The notes beneath the pieces are model-generated. The model ran no database searches. It had not been told where the DNA came from and saw only the letters and a list, made by a program, of their open reading frames with translations. Source: CADEFQ01 sp035433705 (GTDB lineage: Bacteria > Pseudomonadota > Gammaproteobacteria > Steroidobacterales > Steroidobacteraceae). From it: a DNA stretch of 32,217 bases. Each line of letters opens with the position of its first letter. Position 1 is the stretch's first letter. The stretch is from positions 1 through 32,217 of the forward strand of contig DAORVK010000028.1 in assembly GCA_035433705.1 (NCBI GenBank), in the 5' to 3' direction. Made by a program: the position numbers and the translations under genes. Positions 1 through 7,817 of the stretch are shown piece after piece.

Positions 1-19
1 GCCGCCGTGCGGTCGGCGT

Positions 20-94
20 TGGTGCCGGGGTTTCGGTTATTCGGCTATTCGCGAGACACTGTGGAATAACCGAATAACCGAAACCCCGGCACCA
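20..94. repeat. Palindromic repeat, copy 1 (REP/MITE-like hairpin)
   Basis: The arms are 20-50 and 64-94 (31 nt each). They are complementary except for one C/T difference at the base corresponding to position 45. The loop is 13 nt (51-63). Each arm contains a near-duplicated octamer GGTTATTC. Two further copies lie at 5187-5259 and 30138-30216. The Shine-Dalgarno-like AGGAGA of the next gene begins at the 3' edge of the right arm. There is no T-tract, so it is not a typical intrinsic terminator, and no target-site duplication is visible. Confidence 0.9.
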
Positions 95-105
95 GGAGAT
101 TCGTC

Positions 106-576
106 ATGAGAGGCCTGTTCGTTTCCGCATTCCTGCTGATCGCCGCCGCGGCAGCGGTTGCATCTGATTCGGCGCCGGACTTCAGCGGCACGTGGAAGCT
201 CGACACGTCGCGGGGGGAGAACCTCGGCATGATGTCAGCGTTGCAGCAGGTGATCGTGATCACGCAGTCGAAGTCCGGGCTCACGCTGAAGGAGGCGACG
301 GACTTCCAGGGCCAGAAGAGCTCGCGCGAAGTGCGCTACGACCTCTCCGGCACCCCCGTGAAGAATCCGGGCTCCATGGGGGGCGACGCAGAGACGAGCG
401 CGAGATGGGCCGACGGCAAACTCGTCGTCACCTGGACCACGGAGGGAGCGGTCGCCGGCACGCAGAACGAGCGTACCGAAACGCGCTCGCTGAGCGCGGA
501 CGGCCGCACCATGACGGTTGAAAGTGTCCGCCGAGGCGGCAAGGCAGTCGTCATGGTGTACGGAAAGAGCGAGTGA
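106..576 (+). CDS. Secreted small protein of unknown function
   Basis: The product is 156 residues. A signal peptide covers about residues 1-20 (hydrophobic run, Ala-rich cleavage region), so it is probably periplasmic. After it comes an FSGTWKLD motif, typical of small lipocalin-like beta-rich bacterial proteins, and the rest reads as alternating short beta strands. The start is ATG 106, with AGGAGA about 8 nt upstream and directly next to the palindromic repeat. The stop overlaps the GTG start of the adaptor gene by 4 nt, so it is the first gene of the exporter operon. It could be a substrate-binding accessory of the exporter. That is inference from position, and I do not recognise a specific family. 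Confidence 0.8.
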   Translation: MRGLFVSAFLLIAAAAAVASDSAPDFSGTWKLDTSRGENLGMMSALQQVIVITQSKSGLTLKEATDFQGQKSSREVRYDLSGTPVKNPGSMGGDAETSARWADGKLVVTWTTEGAVAGTQNERTETRSLSADGRTMTVESVRRGGKAVVMVYGKSE

Positions 577-1634
577 CACGTCGCGCCGCGCTTGCGGCCG
601 TCGCAGTTCTGGCAGTGCTCGCGGCGGGCCTCTGGTGGTGGCGGGACCGCCCGGATGCGGGCACCGCCAGCCCGGTGCGCGTCGTGACGCCTGAGCGCCG
701 CACGGTCGCCTCTTCGGTACTCGCGACCGGCGTCGTGCGGTTGCGCGTGGGCGCTGAAGTGCGCGTCGGCTCGCAGGTCTCGGGTATCGTGCAGGAACTC
801 AATGTCACCGTCGGTTCGCACATCGAGCGCGGGGCCGTGATCGCGCGCATCGATTCGCGCGGCATCGAGGCGCGCCTCGCGCAAGCGCGCGCGCAGGTCG
901 CGGTGATCGGGCAGGATGTGGCGCGCGCCCGCATCGAGCTCGCGCGCGTTCAACGGCTCGAGGCGCAGAAGCTCGTCGCGCAGAGCGAGGTCGAGGACCG
1001 CACGCTGGCGCTCGCCGAGGCCCAGGCGCGACTCGAGAAGGCGCGGCGCGATGCGGCGGTGGTCGAGACGGACCTCGGCTACACGGTGATTCGCGCCCCG
1101 ATCTCGGGCACGGTCGCCTCCGTCACGACGCAGAAGGGTGAGACGGTCGCGGCGTCCTTCACGACGCCGACGTTCGTCACGATCATCGGCGACAATGCGC
1201 TGCAACTCGTCGCGATGGTCGACGAAACCGACATCGGCGGCGTGACCGCCGGCAATCCGGTCACGTTTTCCGTCGAGGCCTTTCCGGCCGACGAGTTTCG
1301 GGGTCGCGTCGAGCGCATCGCGCCGAAGGGCACGATCCTCTCGGGCGTGGTCAACTACGAGGTGATGATCGGCATCGACGGTCAGGCGGAGCGGCTGAAG
1401 CCGGACATGACCGCGAACGTGACCATCGAGACCGCGCAGCGCGAGGCGCTCGTCGTGCCGAACGCCGCGATCCTGCGCGACGATGGCACGCGGTACGTCT
1501 ATTTGGAGGCGGGCGGCAAGGCGGAGCGACGCGACGTGACCGTGGGCGCGCGCGAGGGTGGTTTCACCGAGATCCGCCGCGGCCTCACGGCAGACGATCG
1601 CGTGAGGGTAGGCGGCGGGGAGCGGACGGAATGA
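573..1634 (+). CDS. ABC exporter periplasmic adaptor (MacA/HlyD family)
   Basis: The product is 353 residues. An N-terminal membrane anchor (about residues 5-22, ending in WWW) is followed by a barrel-sandwich/lipoyl half (GAEVRVGSQVSG, then GSHIERGAVIARID), an alpha-helical hairpin (about 90-160, rich in Ala, Arg and Glu) and the second lipoyl half (VIRAPISGTVASV). Beta-barrel and membrane-proximal domains follow. This is the MacA order, and such adaptors link an inner-membrane MacB-type pump to an outer-membrane channel. The start is GTG at 573, with GGAAAG upstream and a 4-nt overlap with the preceding stop. The stop overlaps the next ATG (ATGA at 1631-1634). No outer-membrane channel gene is present in the window. 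Confidence 0.92.
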   Translation: MTRRAALAAVAVLAVLAAGLWWWRDRPDAGTASPVRVVTPERRTVASSVLATGVVRLRVGAEVRVGSQVSGIVQELNVTVGSHIERGAVIARIDSRGIEARLAQARAQVAVIGQDVARARIELARVQRLEAQKLVAQSEVEDRTLALAEAQARLEKARRDAAVVETDLGYTVIRAPISGTVASVTTQKGETVAASFTTPTFVTIIGDNALQLVAMVDETDIGGVTAGNPVTFSVEAFPADEFRGRVERIAPKGTILSGVVNYEVMIGIDGQAERLKPDMTANVTIETAQREALVVPNAAILRDDGTRYVYLEAGGKAERRDVTVGAREGGFTEIRRGLTADDRVRVGGGERTE

Positions 1635-2326
1635 GCATGATCGAAGCGAGTCATCTATCCAGGACCTACCAGCGGGGCGACGGTACGCCGGTCATCGCGC
1701 TGCGCGACGTGAGCTTCACGATCGCCGCGGGCGAGTTCGTCGTGATCCGCGGCGCATCGGGCTCCGGCAAGTCATCGCTGCTCAACATCCTCGGTTGTCT
1801 CGATACACCGAGCAGCGGCAGCTACCGGCTCGCGGGAGAGGATGTCTCGGCGCTGCCGGACGACGCGCGTTCGCATGTGCGCTCGAAGCATGTCGGCTTC
1901 GTGTTCCAGAGCTTCAACCTGCTGCCGCGCGCCACGGCGCTCGAGAATGTGGAATTGCCGGCCCTCTATACTGGCGCGTCGCCCGATCGCGCGCGGGCGC
2001 GAGAGCTGCTCGAGCGGGTCGGGCTTGGCGCACGCGCCGATCATTTCGCGACCGAACTGTCGGGTGGTGAGCAGCAACGCGTCGCGATCGCGCGGGCCCT
2101 GATGAATGATCCGCCCCTGCTGCTCGCTGATGAGCCGACGGGCAATCTCGATTCCGCAGCCGGGGAGAGCGTCATGCAGCTCCTTGCGAGCCTGCACGAG
2201 GGTGGGCGTACGATCGTGCTCGTAACCCACGACGAGCACGTGGCGTCCTTTGCCGGTCGCGAGATCGTGATTCGCGACGGCGTGATCGCGACCGATACCG
2301 TGCGTAGCGAGCGGAGGCAGGCATGA
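1631..2326 (+). CDS. ABC transporter ATPase (MacB/LolD-type)
   Basis: The product is 231 residues and carries all nucleotide-binding motifs: Walker A GASGSGKS (41-48), Q-loop Gln in VFQSFNL (about 93), signature LSGGEQQR (143-150), Walker B LLLADE (163-168), D-loop GNLD and switch His in VTHD (about 200). The family powers FtsX-fold exporters (MacB, LolD, FtsE). Unlike E. coli MacB the ATPase is a separate polypeptide. It overlaps the adaptor by 4 nt and the first permease by 4 nt, so translation is probably coupled. The substrate cannot be told from the sequence. Confidence 0.95.
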   Translation: MSMIEASHLSRTYQRGDGTPVIALRDVSFTIAAGEFVVIRGASGSGKSSLLNILGCLDTPSSGSYRLAGEDVSALPDDARSHVRSKHVGFVFQSFNLLPRATALENVELPALYTGASPDRARARELLERVGLGARADHFATELSGGEQQRVAIARALMNDPPLLLADEPTGNLDSAAGESVMQLLASLHEGGRTIVLVTHDEHVASFAGREIVIRDGVIATDTVRSERRQA

Positions 2327-3546
2327 ACGCAACCCGCGTGATCAGCAGCGCCTGGCGCTCGCTTGCGCGCAGCAAACTGCGCAGCTTCTTCATGATGCTG
2401 GGCGTGATCGTCGGCATCGCCGCGCTGACGGCGCTCGCCTCGGTGGGCGAGGCGACCCGGCAGGAGACGATGCGCCAGTTCAAGCGCATGCTCGGCACGT
2501 TCGACACCCTCACTGTCCGGCCCGGTGCCGGCAGCACGCGCGGCATGCCCTCACTCGGCTCGGTCGAACCGTCGCTCAAGTTCCCGGACGGCCCGGCCAT
2601 CGCCGCAGGCGTGCCTGGCGTCAAGCGCGTCGCCCTCGTGCAGCAGGCCTTCGATCTCGATGTCAGTTATCGCGACGCGTCGACGGTGCCACTCGTGCTC
2701 GGCGTCTCGCCGAACTGGGCCGACATCCGTGGCGAGGTGGTCGCGAGTGGCGCGCACCTGAGCGAGGAGGATGATCGCTCGCTTGCGCGCGTCACCGTGA
2801 TCGGGGCCGACGTCGCGCGCGAGCTGTTCCACGGCGAAGACCCGCTCGGCAAGGTGATCCGCATCGCCGACGTACCCTTCCAGGTGAAGGGTGTGATGGC
2901 GTCGCGCGGCGCGGGCCCCGGCGGCGCGAGCCTCGACAACATGCTGGTGATCCCGGTATCAACGGCGTCGAAACGCCTGTTCAACCGCGACTACCTCACG
3001 ACGCTCGTTGTACAACTCGTGGACGCCAATGCGAGCGACCGTGTCGCGGATGACGTGCGGGCGCTGCTGCGTGAGCGGCACAGGATCATTCCGCCGGCGC
3101 AGGACGACTTCACGGTCGGGAGCCCGCGTGCGACGCTCGCGCAGATCACCCAGGTAGGCAGCACACTTTCGAAAGTTGTCACGGGTGTCGCGGTGATCGC
3201 GACGCTGATCGGTGGCGCCGTGATCATGAGTCTCATGCTGATCGGCGTTTCGGAACGGCGACGGGAAATCGGCGTGCGCCGCGCCGTGGGTGCAACGCGG
3301 GCCGATGTGATGAAGCAGTTCCTGGCCGAGGCGACCCTGATCTCGGTGTGCGGCGGTGCAGTCGGCATCCTGATCGGCGCCGGTGGCGCCACGGTCGGTG
3401 CGCTGCTGCAGAAGCTTCCCCCTGCCTGGATGTGGAGCATGATCGGCGGCGCGGTGGTGCTGTCAGTCGCAGTCGGTGTCCTCTTTGGTCTCTATCCCGC
3501 ATGGAAAGCCGCGAAAGTCGATCCCATCGAGGCGCTGCGCAGCTGA
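2323..3546 (+). CDS. ABC transporter permease 1 (FtsX/MacB fold)
   Basis: The product is 407 residues. TM1 is at about residues 20-42 (SLARSKLRSFFMMLGVIVG). A large periplasmic domain of the MacB_PCD type spans about 45-280. Three C-terminal TM segments follow within about 285-400, including the conserved ERRREIGVRRAVGA cytoplasmic loop of FtsX proteins. It ends YPAWKAAKVDPIEALRS, the usual family tail. It works with the ATPase just upstream and very likely with permease 2 just downstream. Mechanotransmission from ATP hydrolysis to the periplasmic adaptor is the family role. Confidence 0.93.
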   Translation: MNATRVISSAWRSLARSKLRSFFMMLGVIVGIAALTALASVGEATRQETMRQFKRMLGTFDTLTVRPGAGSTRGMPSLGSVEPSLKFPDGPAIAAGVPGVKRVALVQQAFDLDVSYRDASTVPLVLGVSPNWADIRGEVVASGAHLSEEDDRSLARVTVIGADVARELFHGEDPLGKVIRIADVPFQVKGVMASRGAGPGGASLDNMLVIPVSTASKRLFNRDYLTTLVVQLVDANASDRVADDVRALLRERHRIIPPAQDDFTVGSPRATLAQITQVGSTLSKVVTGVAVIATLIGGAVIMSLMLIGVSERRREIGVRRAVGATRADVMKQFLAEATLISVCGGAVGILIGAGGATVGALLQKLPPAWMWSMIGGAVVLSVAVGVLFGLYPAWKAAKVDPIEALRS

Positions 3547-4766
3547 GCCGCTACCGGCACCTCACGGCCGCGGCGTGGCACCAGTTGTGGCGCTACCGGA
3601 CCCGCTCGCTGCTCATGATGACTTGCGCCGCGCTCGGGGTTGCAGGCTCGATCGCGGCCGTGAACTACGCAGCGGGCGGCCGCCAGCAGGTGATCGGGCA
3701 GGTGGCGCGACTCGGCACCAACGTGATCGTCGTCTCGGCGCTGCAGGACCGCGGCAGCGGCGGGCGGGCGCGCAGCGGCTCGATCGTCACGACATTGCGC
3801 GAGGCGGACTATCGCGCGCTGCGCGCCGGGATACCCTCGATCGCGCGTTCGTCGGCGCTCGTCTCGGCGAGCCTGCGGCTCAAGGCGGCGGAGCTCTCGA
3901 AGGTGTCGCCGGTGGTCGGCTGCGAACCCGATTTTTTCCGTATCAAGCATTGGGCTGTCGCGGAGGGAGAAGTCTTCGATGATGCTCAGCTGCGCCGCGC
4001 GGCGCGCGTTGTGCTGCTCGGCGCAACCGTTGCGAGGGATCTCTATGGCAGCGCCTCCCCGCTCGGCGAACGTCTCTTCATCAATCGCGTACCGTTCGAG
4101 GTGATCGGGGTGCTCGTCGAGCGCGGCCAGGGGATCGATGCAACGAACGAGGACGCACAAGTCTATGTGCCGCTGAGTGCGGCGATGCGGCGCCTGCTGA
4201 ACGTGGACTACTACAACGCGCTCGTGCTCGAGGTCGGCGAGTTCGCCGCGCTGCCCGGCGCCGTGCGCGAGACCGCGGGGCTGCTGCGCGATCGGCATCG
4301 CACCGGTGCCTTCAGGCCGGACGACTTTTCCGTGTTGAATCAACAGGAACTGGGCAATACCCGCCTCGCCGCAGCAAGCCGCCTCGGATTCTTCGTGCGC
4401 TGGATCGGGCTGTCAGCGCTGCTGGTGGCCGGCGTGGGCGTGCTCGCGATGGCGTGGATCACGGTGCGCGACCGCACGCGCGAAATCGGCACGCGCCGGG
4501 CGCTTGGCGCCACGACCCGGGATGTGTTCTACCAGTTCGCCTTCGAGGCGATGGTGCTGGCGGTGGCAGGGGCGGCGTGCGGGCTCGCGTTCGGCTGGGG
4601 TGCATCGAAGCTGATCGCGGCGCGTGCGGCCCTGCCGTTCGTGTTCGACATCGGCAATGCGGCGCTCGCGTTCACGGTGGCGATCGTGATCAACCTCGCG
4701 TTCGTGAGCTGGCCTGCGCGACGCGCAGCGCGGCTCGACCCGATCGAGGCGCTCAGGGATCAGTAG
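3501..4766 (+). CDS. ABC transporter permease 2 (FtsX/MacB fold)
   Basis: The product is about 421 residues with the same fold as permease 1. TM1 is near RTRSLLMMTCAALGVAG, followed by a periplasmic domain and three C-terminal TM helices with the loop RTREIGTRRALGA. It ends ARLDPIEALRDQ. The first in-frame ATG that keeps the expected N-terminus is at 3501, inside permease 1, giving a 46-nt overlap. A CTG at 3543, next to the upstream stop, is a rarer alternative that would give a more typical N-terminus. The in-frame open stretch upstream to 3348 is not family-like. The two permeases differ in sequence, so a heterodimer is likely. Confidence 0.88.
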   Translation: MESRESRSHRGAAQLSRYRHLTAAAWHQLWRYRTRSLLMMTCAALGVAGSIAAVNYAAGGRQQVIGQVARLGTNVIVVSALQDRGSGGRARSGSIVTTLREADYRALRAGIPSIARSSALVSASLRLKAAELSKVSPVVGCEPDFFRIKHWAVAEGEVFDDAQLRRAARVVLLGATVARDLYGSASPLGERLFINRVPFEVIGVLVERGQGIDATNEDAQVYVPLSAAMRRLLNVDYYNALVLEVGEFAALPGAVRETAGLLRDRHRTGAFRPDDFSVLNQQELGNTRLAAASRLGFFVRWIGLSALLVAGVGVLAMAWITVRDRTREIGTRRALGATTRDVFYQFAFEAMVLAVAGAACGLAFGWGASKLIAARAALPFVFDIGNAALAFTVAIVINLAFVSWPARRAARLDPIEALRDQ

Positions 4767-4790
4767 GCGCTTTGCCCATGAACACGCAAG

Positions 4791-4809
4791 GTTGCAACAG
4801 TGTTACTGT
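4791..4809. promoter_or_regulatory. Two overlapping short palindromes upstream of small gene
   Basis: The perfect 8-bp palindrome GTTGCAAC (4791-4798) overlaps ACAGTGTTACTGT (4797-4809, arms ACAGT/ACTGT). They lie 30-48 nt before the ATG at 4839 and could be an operator. No promoter elements are clear. Confidence 0.25.
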
Positions 4810-4838
4810 GTCCGCTGAACACAGCGAGCAATCCAATC

Positions 4839-5156
4839 ATGGTTTATGACACGATTTTCGGCCGCCCGTATCCTTCGGCTTCGCCTCCGGGCGAACTGAT
4901 GGCGGATTTCCGTGCCCGCATCGCCCAGGAGCAGGCGCTGGCCGTCGAGCGCCGTCAGGCGGAACTGGCCGAGCAGGTCTCCGCGCAGCATACGGCGAGA
5001 GAGCGCATCCGCATCTGGGAGCGGCTGCATGGAGTGACCTTGCCGCGCGATCCGAGTCCGCGACTCATGGGCATTGTCGCGACCGACACCGCGCTCGCGC
5101 TGGATCAGGTGATCGAGGAGCGGGAGCGGCGCCGCGCAGCAAGACCGGCGAAGTAA
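4839..5156 (+). CDS. Small unknown cytoplasmic protein
   Basis: The product is 105 residues from ATG 4839. A GTG at 4800 would add 13 residues, but the MVYDTIFGRPYP start looks more natural. The protein has no signal peptide or membrane segment. Its middle (about residues 25-60) is charged and helical, rich in Glu, Arg, Gln and Ala, and the C-terminus EERERRRAARPAK is basic. I do not recognise the family. It lies 72 nt after the exporter operon and convergent to the PAP2 gene. The repeat at 5187 separates the two. Confidence 0.6.
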   Translation: MVYDTIFGRPYPSASPPGELMADFRARIAQEQALAVERRQAELAEQVSAQHTARERIRIWERLHGVTLPRDPSPRLMGIVATDTALALDQVIEERERRRAARPAK

Positions 5157-5186
5157 CTGGCTGGCCCGCGGCGAGGCCACCGAATT

Positions 5187-5259
5187 GGTGCCGGGTTTTC
5201 GGTTATTCGGTTATTCGTGCGAAGCGCCGGAATAACCGAATAACCGAAAACCCGGCACC
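5187..5259. repeat. Palindromic repeat, copy 2
   Basis: The 30-nt arms (5187-5216 and 5230-5259) are perfectly complementary, with a 13-nt loop. Relative to copy 1, the G/T difference in the GGG(G/T)TTTCGG stretch is matched by the complementary change in the other arm. Read on the minus strand, the element encodes the last 18 residues and the stop codon of the PAP2 gene. Confidence 0.92.
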
Positions 5260-5934
5260 GCGCCCCGCGCCTGCGGCGAGCCAGCAGAGCAGCGCCCACG
5301 CGGCGCCGATGCACCAGCCGGCGATCACGTCGGTCGGCCAGTGCACGCCGAGATAGACGCGGCTCACGCCGACGAGCAGCGCAATCGTGATGCCGACGCC
5401 GAGGACGTAAGCCTTGAGACGCAGTGTCGGCTGTACCGTGGCGAGCAGGGTGCCGAGCGTGAGCCAGGTGACGGTCGAGAGCATCGCGTGCCCGCTCGGG
5501 AAGCTCTGAGAGCTCACCTCGACAAGATGGGCGACGAGATCGGGGCGTGGCCGCTCGAAGCCCGCCTTGAGCAGCGTTGACAACAGCGTGCCGCCGAGAA
5601 CGGCGAACGCGACGAGCGCCGCCGTGGCTCGCTTGTTGCCGAGCAGCAGATAGCCGAGTGTCGCGAGCGTTACGACCGTGAGGACCGAAGTGCCGCCGAG
5701 AGTCGTGAGGTCGCGGAAAGCCGCTTCGACCCACGGCGGCCCGACCGGATCGGCTGTGTCGGCGGCAGTGCGCAGGGAAAGCAGCACCGCCTCGTCGAAC
5801 GCGCGGGTATCGCCTTCGACGACTTCCCCCGCGAGTTCAGCGAAGGCCAGCAACGCGCCTGCGGCGAGCAGCAGCACCGCGAGTGCGCCTGCCGAGCGTC
5901 GCTTCACGGTGGAGGGGTCAGCGTGCGGCCGCAC
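5203..5934 (-). CDS. PAP2-family membrane phosphatase
   Basis: The product is 243 residues with about six membrane segments. All three phosphatase motifs are present: KAGFERPRP (K123, R130, P131), SFPSGH (146-149, His149) and SRVYLGVHWPTD (S191, R192, H198, D202). The family dephosphorylates lipid phosphates such as undecaprenyl pyrophosphate or phosphatidic acid at the periplasmic face. GTG 5934 is preceded by GGGAAGGGA at a suitable distance, and it overlaps the end of the symporter gene by 17 nt, so the two are co-transcribed. Residues 226-243 (from GAGFSVIRLF on) and the stop come from repeat copy 2, which probably replaced or extended the original C-terminus. Confidence 0.93.
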   Translation of the reverse strand: MRPHADPSTVKRRSAGALAVLLLAAGALLAFAELAGEVVEGDTRAFDEAVLLSLRTAADTADPVGPPWVEAAFRDLTTLGGTSVLTVVTLATLGYLLLGNKRATAALVAFAVLGGTLLSTLLKAGFERPRPDLVAHLVEVSSQSFPSGHAMLSTVTWLTLGTLLATVQPTLRLKAYVLGVGITIALLVGVSRVYLGVHWPTDVIAGWCIGAAWALLCWLAAGAGRGAGFSVIRLFRRFARITE

Positions 5935-7159
5935 GCCGTTCCCTTCCCAGCAACACGGTCACCGCAAGATCGGCGGTGACGTTGCAGATCGTGCGGAAAA
6001 TGTCCGGCAGCACCTCGACCGCGAGCAGCAGCGCGAGCACCTCGACCGGCAGGCCCATCGCGAGACAGATCGGCATGACTCCGAAGAAATAGCTGACCTG
6101 GCTCGATACGCCGACGCTGCCGATACTGGTGGCGAACGAGACAAGCGCGCCGGTCGCGAGCTGCACCGGCGAGAGCGCAACACCGTAGAGCGCCGCGACG
6201 AAAATCGCGGCGGCGAGGTTCGCCACCGCAGTGCTCACCCGAAAAAGCGAAACAGCGAGCGGCAGTACGAGTCCGACGATGCCGGTCGGCAATCTGAAAC
6301 TCTCCTGTGCGGCGTCGATCATCGCGGGCAGGGTCGCGAGCGAGGATTGGGTGCTCGCGGCAACGACTTGCGCCGGGGCAGCGCCACGCGCGAACTGCCG
6401 GAAGGTGAGCGCCTTGCCAGCGGCGGCGATCGGATACATCGCCCCGGTTGCGAGGAGGCACAGTACCGACAGCAGAACGACGTAGTAGAGGAGCGCACCT
6501 GCCGCGTCGAGGCCACCGTGGAAGCCGACGCCGAGCGCCAGTGCAAACACCCCGAGCGGTGCGGCCCACAAGATCCATTTCACGATCACGACCATGGCGT
6601 CGGCGATCGCCTGGAAGAAGCCCGTGAGCCGGTCGCGCGATTCGGGGGCGATGTGCGCGAGTGCAAAGGCGAAGAAGAGCGCAAACACGATCAGCGGCAG
6701 CACGGCCCCTTCGGCAGCGGCCTCGACCGGATTCACCGGAATGAGGCCGGTGAGCCACTCCTTCACCGGCGCAACGGGCGGCAGCGCCTGGTGGAGCGAG
6801 AGTGCGCCGGCGCGCAGTGCGGCCGCTGCGCTTTCCGGAATCGGCCATGCGGCGAATATTGCCGGTACCACGATCGCCGTCGCAGCTACCGAGGCGAGCA
6901 GGAACACTGCGAACAACAGCATCGTACGCGCCGCGAGACGCCCCGCGCTGGCGGCACTCGCAGCAGTCGCGACACCCGTTACGAGCACGGCAAACACGAG
7001 CGGAATCACCGTCATGCGCAGCGCGTTGACCCAGAGCGTGCCGACGGGTTGCAGGATCGAAACGGCGCGCGCGAGCCCCACCTGGCCGGTGGCGGCAATC
7101 GTGGCGCCAGCCGCAAGGCCGGCGGCGAGCGCGAGAATGATGCGGTTCGTCGAAGACAT
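5918..7159 (-). CDS. Dicarboxylate/amino acid:cation symporter (DAACS/SDF family)
   Basis: The product is 413 residues starting at ATG 7159 (MSSTNRIILALAAG). The in-frame extension upstream of this is Arg-rich, antisense to alkB, and not family-like. GltPh-like hallmarks are present: multiple TM helices, a serine-rich re-entrant loop in ASTQSSLATLPAMI, and the TM7-TM8 substrate region (the NMDGT motif is replaced by RVSTAVANL). The family imports C4-dicarboxylates or acidic and neutral amino acids with H+ or Na+. The altered TM7 motif makes the substrate uncertain. It diverges from alkB, with only 40 nt between the starts. Confidence 0.88.
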   Translation of the reverse strand: MSSTNRIILALAAGLAAGATIAATGQVGLARAVSILQPVGTLWVNALRMTVIPLVFAVLVTGVATAASAASAGRLAARTMLLFAVFLLASVAATAIVVPAIFAAWPIPESAAAALRAGALSLHQALPPVAPVKEWLTGLIPVNPVEAAAEGAVLPLIVFALFFAFALAHIAPESRDRLTGFFQAIADAMVVIVKWILWAAPLGVFALALGVGFHGGLDAAGALLYYVVLLSVLCLLATGAMYPIAAAGKALTFRQFARGAAPAQVVAASTQSSLATLPAMIDAAQESFRLPTGIVGLVLPLAVSLFRVSTAVANLAAAIFVAALYGVALSPVQLATGALVSFATSIGSVGVSSQVSYFFGVMPICLAMGLPVEVLALLLAVEVLPDIFRTICNVTADLAVTVLLGRERRAAAR

Positions 7160-7172
7160 GCGGTGTAGGCTA

Positions 7173-7188
7173 CGGCGTGACCACGCCG
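7173..7188. promoter_or_regulatory. Palindrome between divergent symporter and alkB starts
   Basis: CGGCGTGACCACGCCG is a 16-bp sequence with 7-bp perfect arms and a 2-nt centre. It lies in the 40-nt gap between the two divergent start codons, so a bound protein could affect both genes. It could equally be a chance GC-rich palindrome. Confidence 0.3.
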
Positions 7189-7199
7189 CAGAGTGTCGC

Positions 7200-7817
7200 A
7201 TGGCCGCCGCCGGATTGACCATCGCGCAGGACGCCACGCTGTTTCGCGGCCTCGCCGCGCCGACCGATCTCCTCGTCCGCGCGATCGGGACGATCGCGGC
7301 GCGCGCGCCATTCCGGCATCTGACGACCCCGGGTGGCGGCACGATGTCGGTCGCGATGACCAACTGCGGTTCCTGGGGCTGGCACAGCGATGCACGCGGC
7401 TATCGTTACGTCGAGCACGACCCTCTGACCGGTGAGCGCTGGCCGCCGATGCCGGCGCCATTCATGCAGCTTGCCGCGGAGGCTGCGGCGCTCGGTGGAT
7501 TTCCGGGCTTCGAGCCCGATGCCTGTCTCGTCAATCGTTACGTGCCCGGCGCGCAGATGGGCGCGCACCGCGACTGGGACGAGTCCGACAAGCGCCATCC
7601 GATCGTGTCGGTGTCGATCGGTCTGCCGGCGCTTTTTCTCTGGTACGGTGCGAGGCGCCAGGGCAAGCCGATCGTCACGCTCGTCGAGGATGGCGATGTC
7701 GTCGTCTGGGGTGGTAGCGCGCGTGCTGGCTACCACGGGGTGAGGAAGCTGCCGCCGGGCGAGCACCCGGCGGCAGGCGCCTTGCGCTACAACCTCACCT
7801 TCCGCCGGGCGAAGTAG
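7200..7817 (+). CDS. alkB: DNA/RNA dealkylase AlkB (Fe(II)/2-oxoglutarate dioxygenase)
   Basis: The product is 205 residues, close to the 216 of E. coli AlkB, which it resembles throughout: PFRHLTTPGGGTMSVAMTNC, FEPDACLVNRY, IVSVSIGLPALF, GDVVVWGG. The iron ligands are His123 and Asp125 (HRD) and His179 (YHG). The 2-oxoglutarate-binding arginines are Arg196 and Arg202 in RYNLTFR. It removes methyl groups from 1-methyladenine and 3-methylcytosine by oxidation. The start is ATG 7200, without an obvious Shine-Dalgarno. The open frame upstream of it is antisense to the symporter. The 3' end overlaps the convergent M19 gene by 23 nt. No ada gene is nearby. Confidence 0.96.
   Translation: MAAAGLTIAQDATLFRGLAAPTDLLVRAIGTIAARAPFRHLTTPGGGTMSVAMTNCGSWGWHSDARGYRYVEHDPLTGERWPPMPAPFMQLAAEAAALGGFPGFEPDACLVNRYVPGAQMGAHRDWDESDKRHPIVSVSIGLPALFLWYGARRQGKPIVTLVEDGDVVVWGGSARAGYHGVRKLPPGEHPAAGALRYNLTFRRAK

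Noticed and set aside
3348..3500. Upstream extension of permease 2
   Set aside because: It lies inside permease 1 in another frame and is Arg/His-rich; family similarity starts after 3543.
5678..7168. 496-residue open frame on the plus strand
   Set aside because: It is antisense to the symporter and PAP2 genes, both of which have clear family motifs; the composition is Arg/Glu/His-rich with no domain.
6594..7199. In-frame extension upstream of alkB
   Set aside because: This part is antisense to the symporter and has no AlkB similarity; AlkB homology begins right after ATG 7200.
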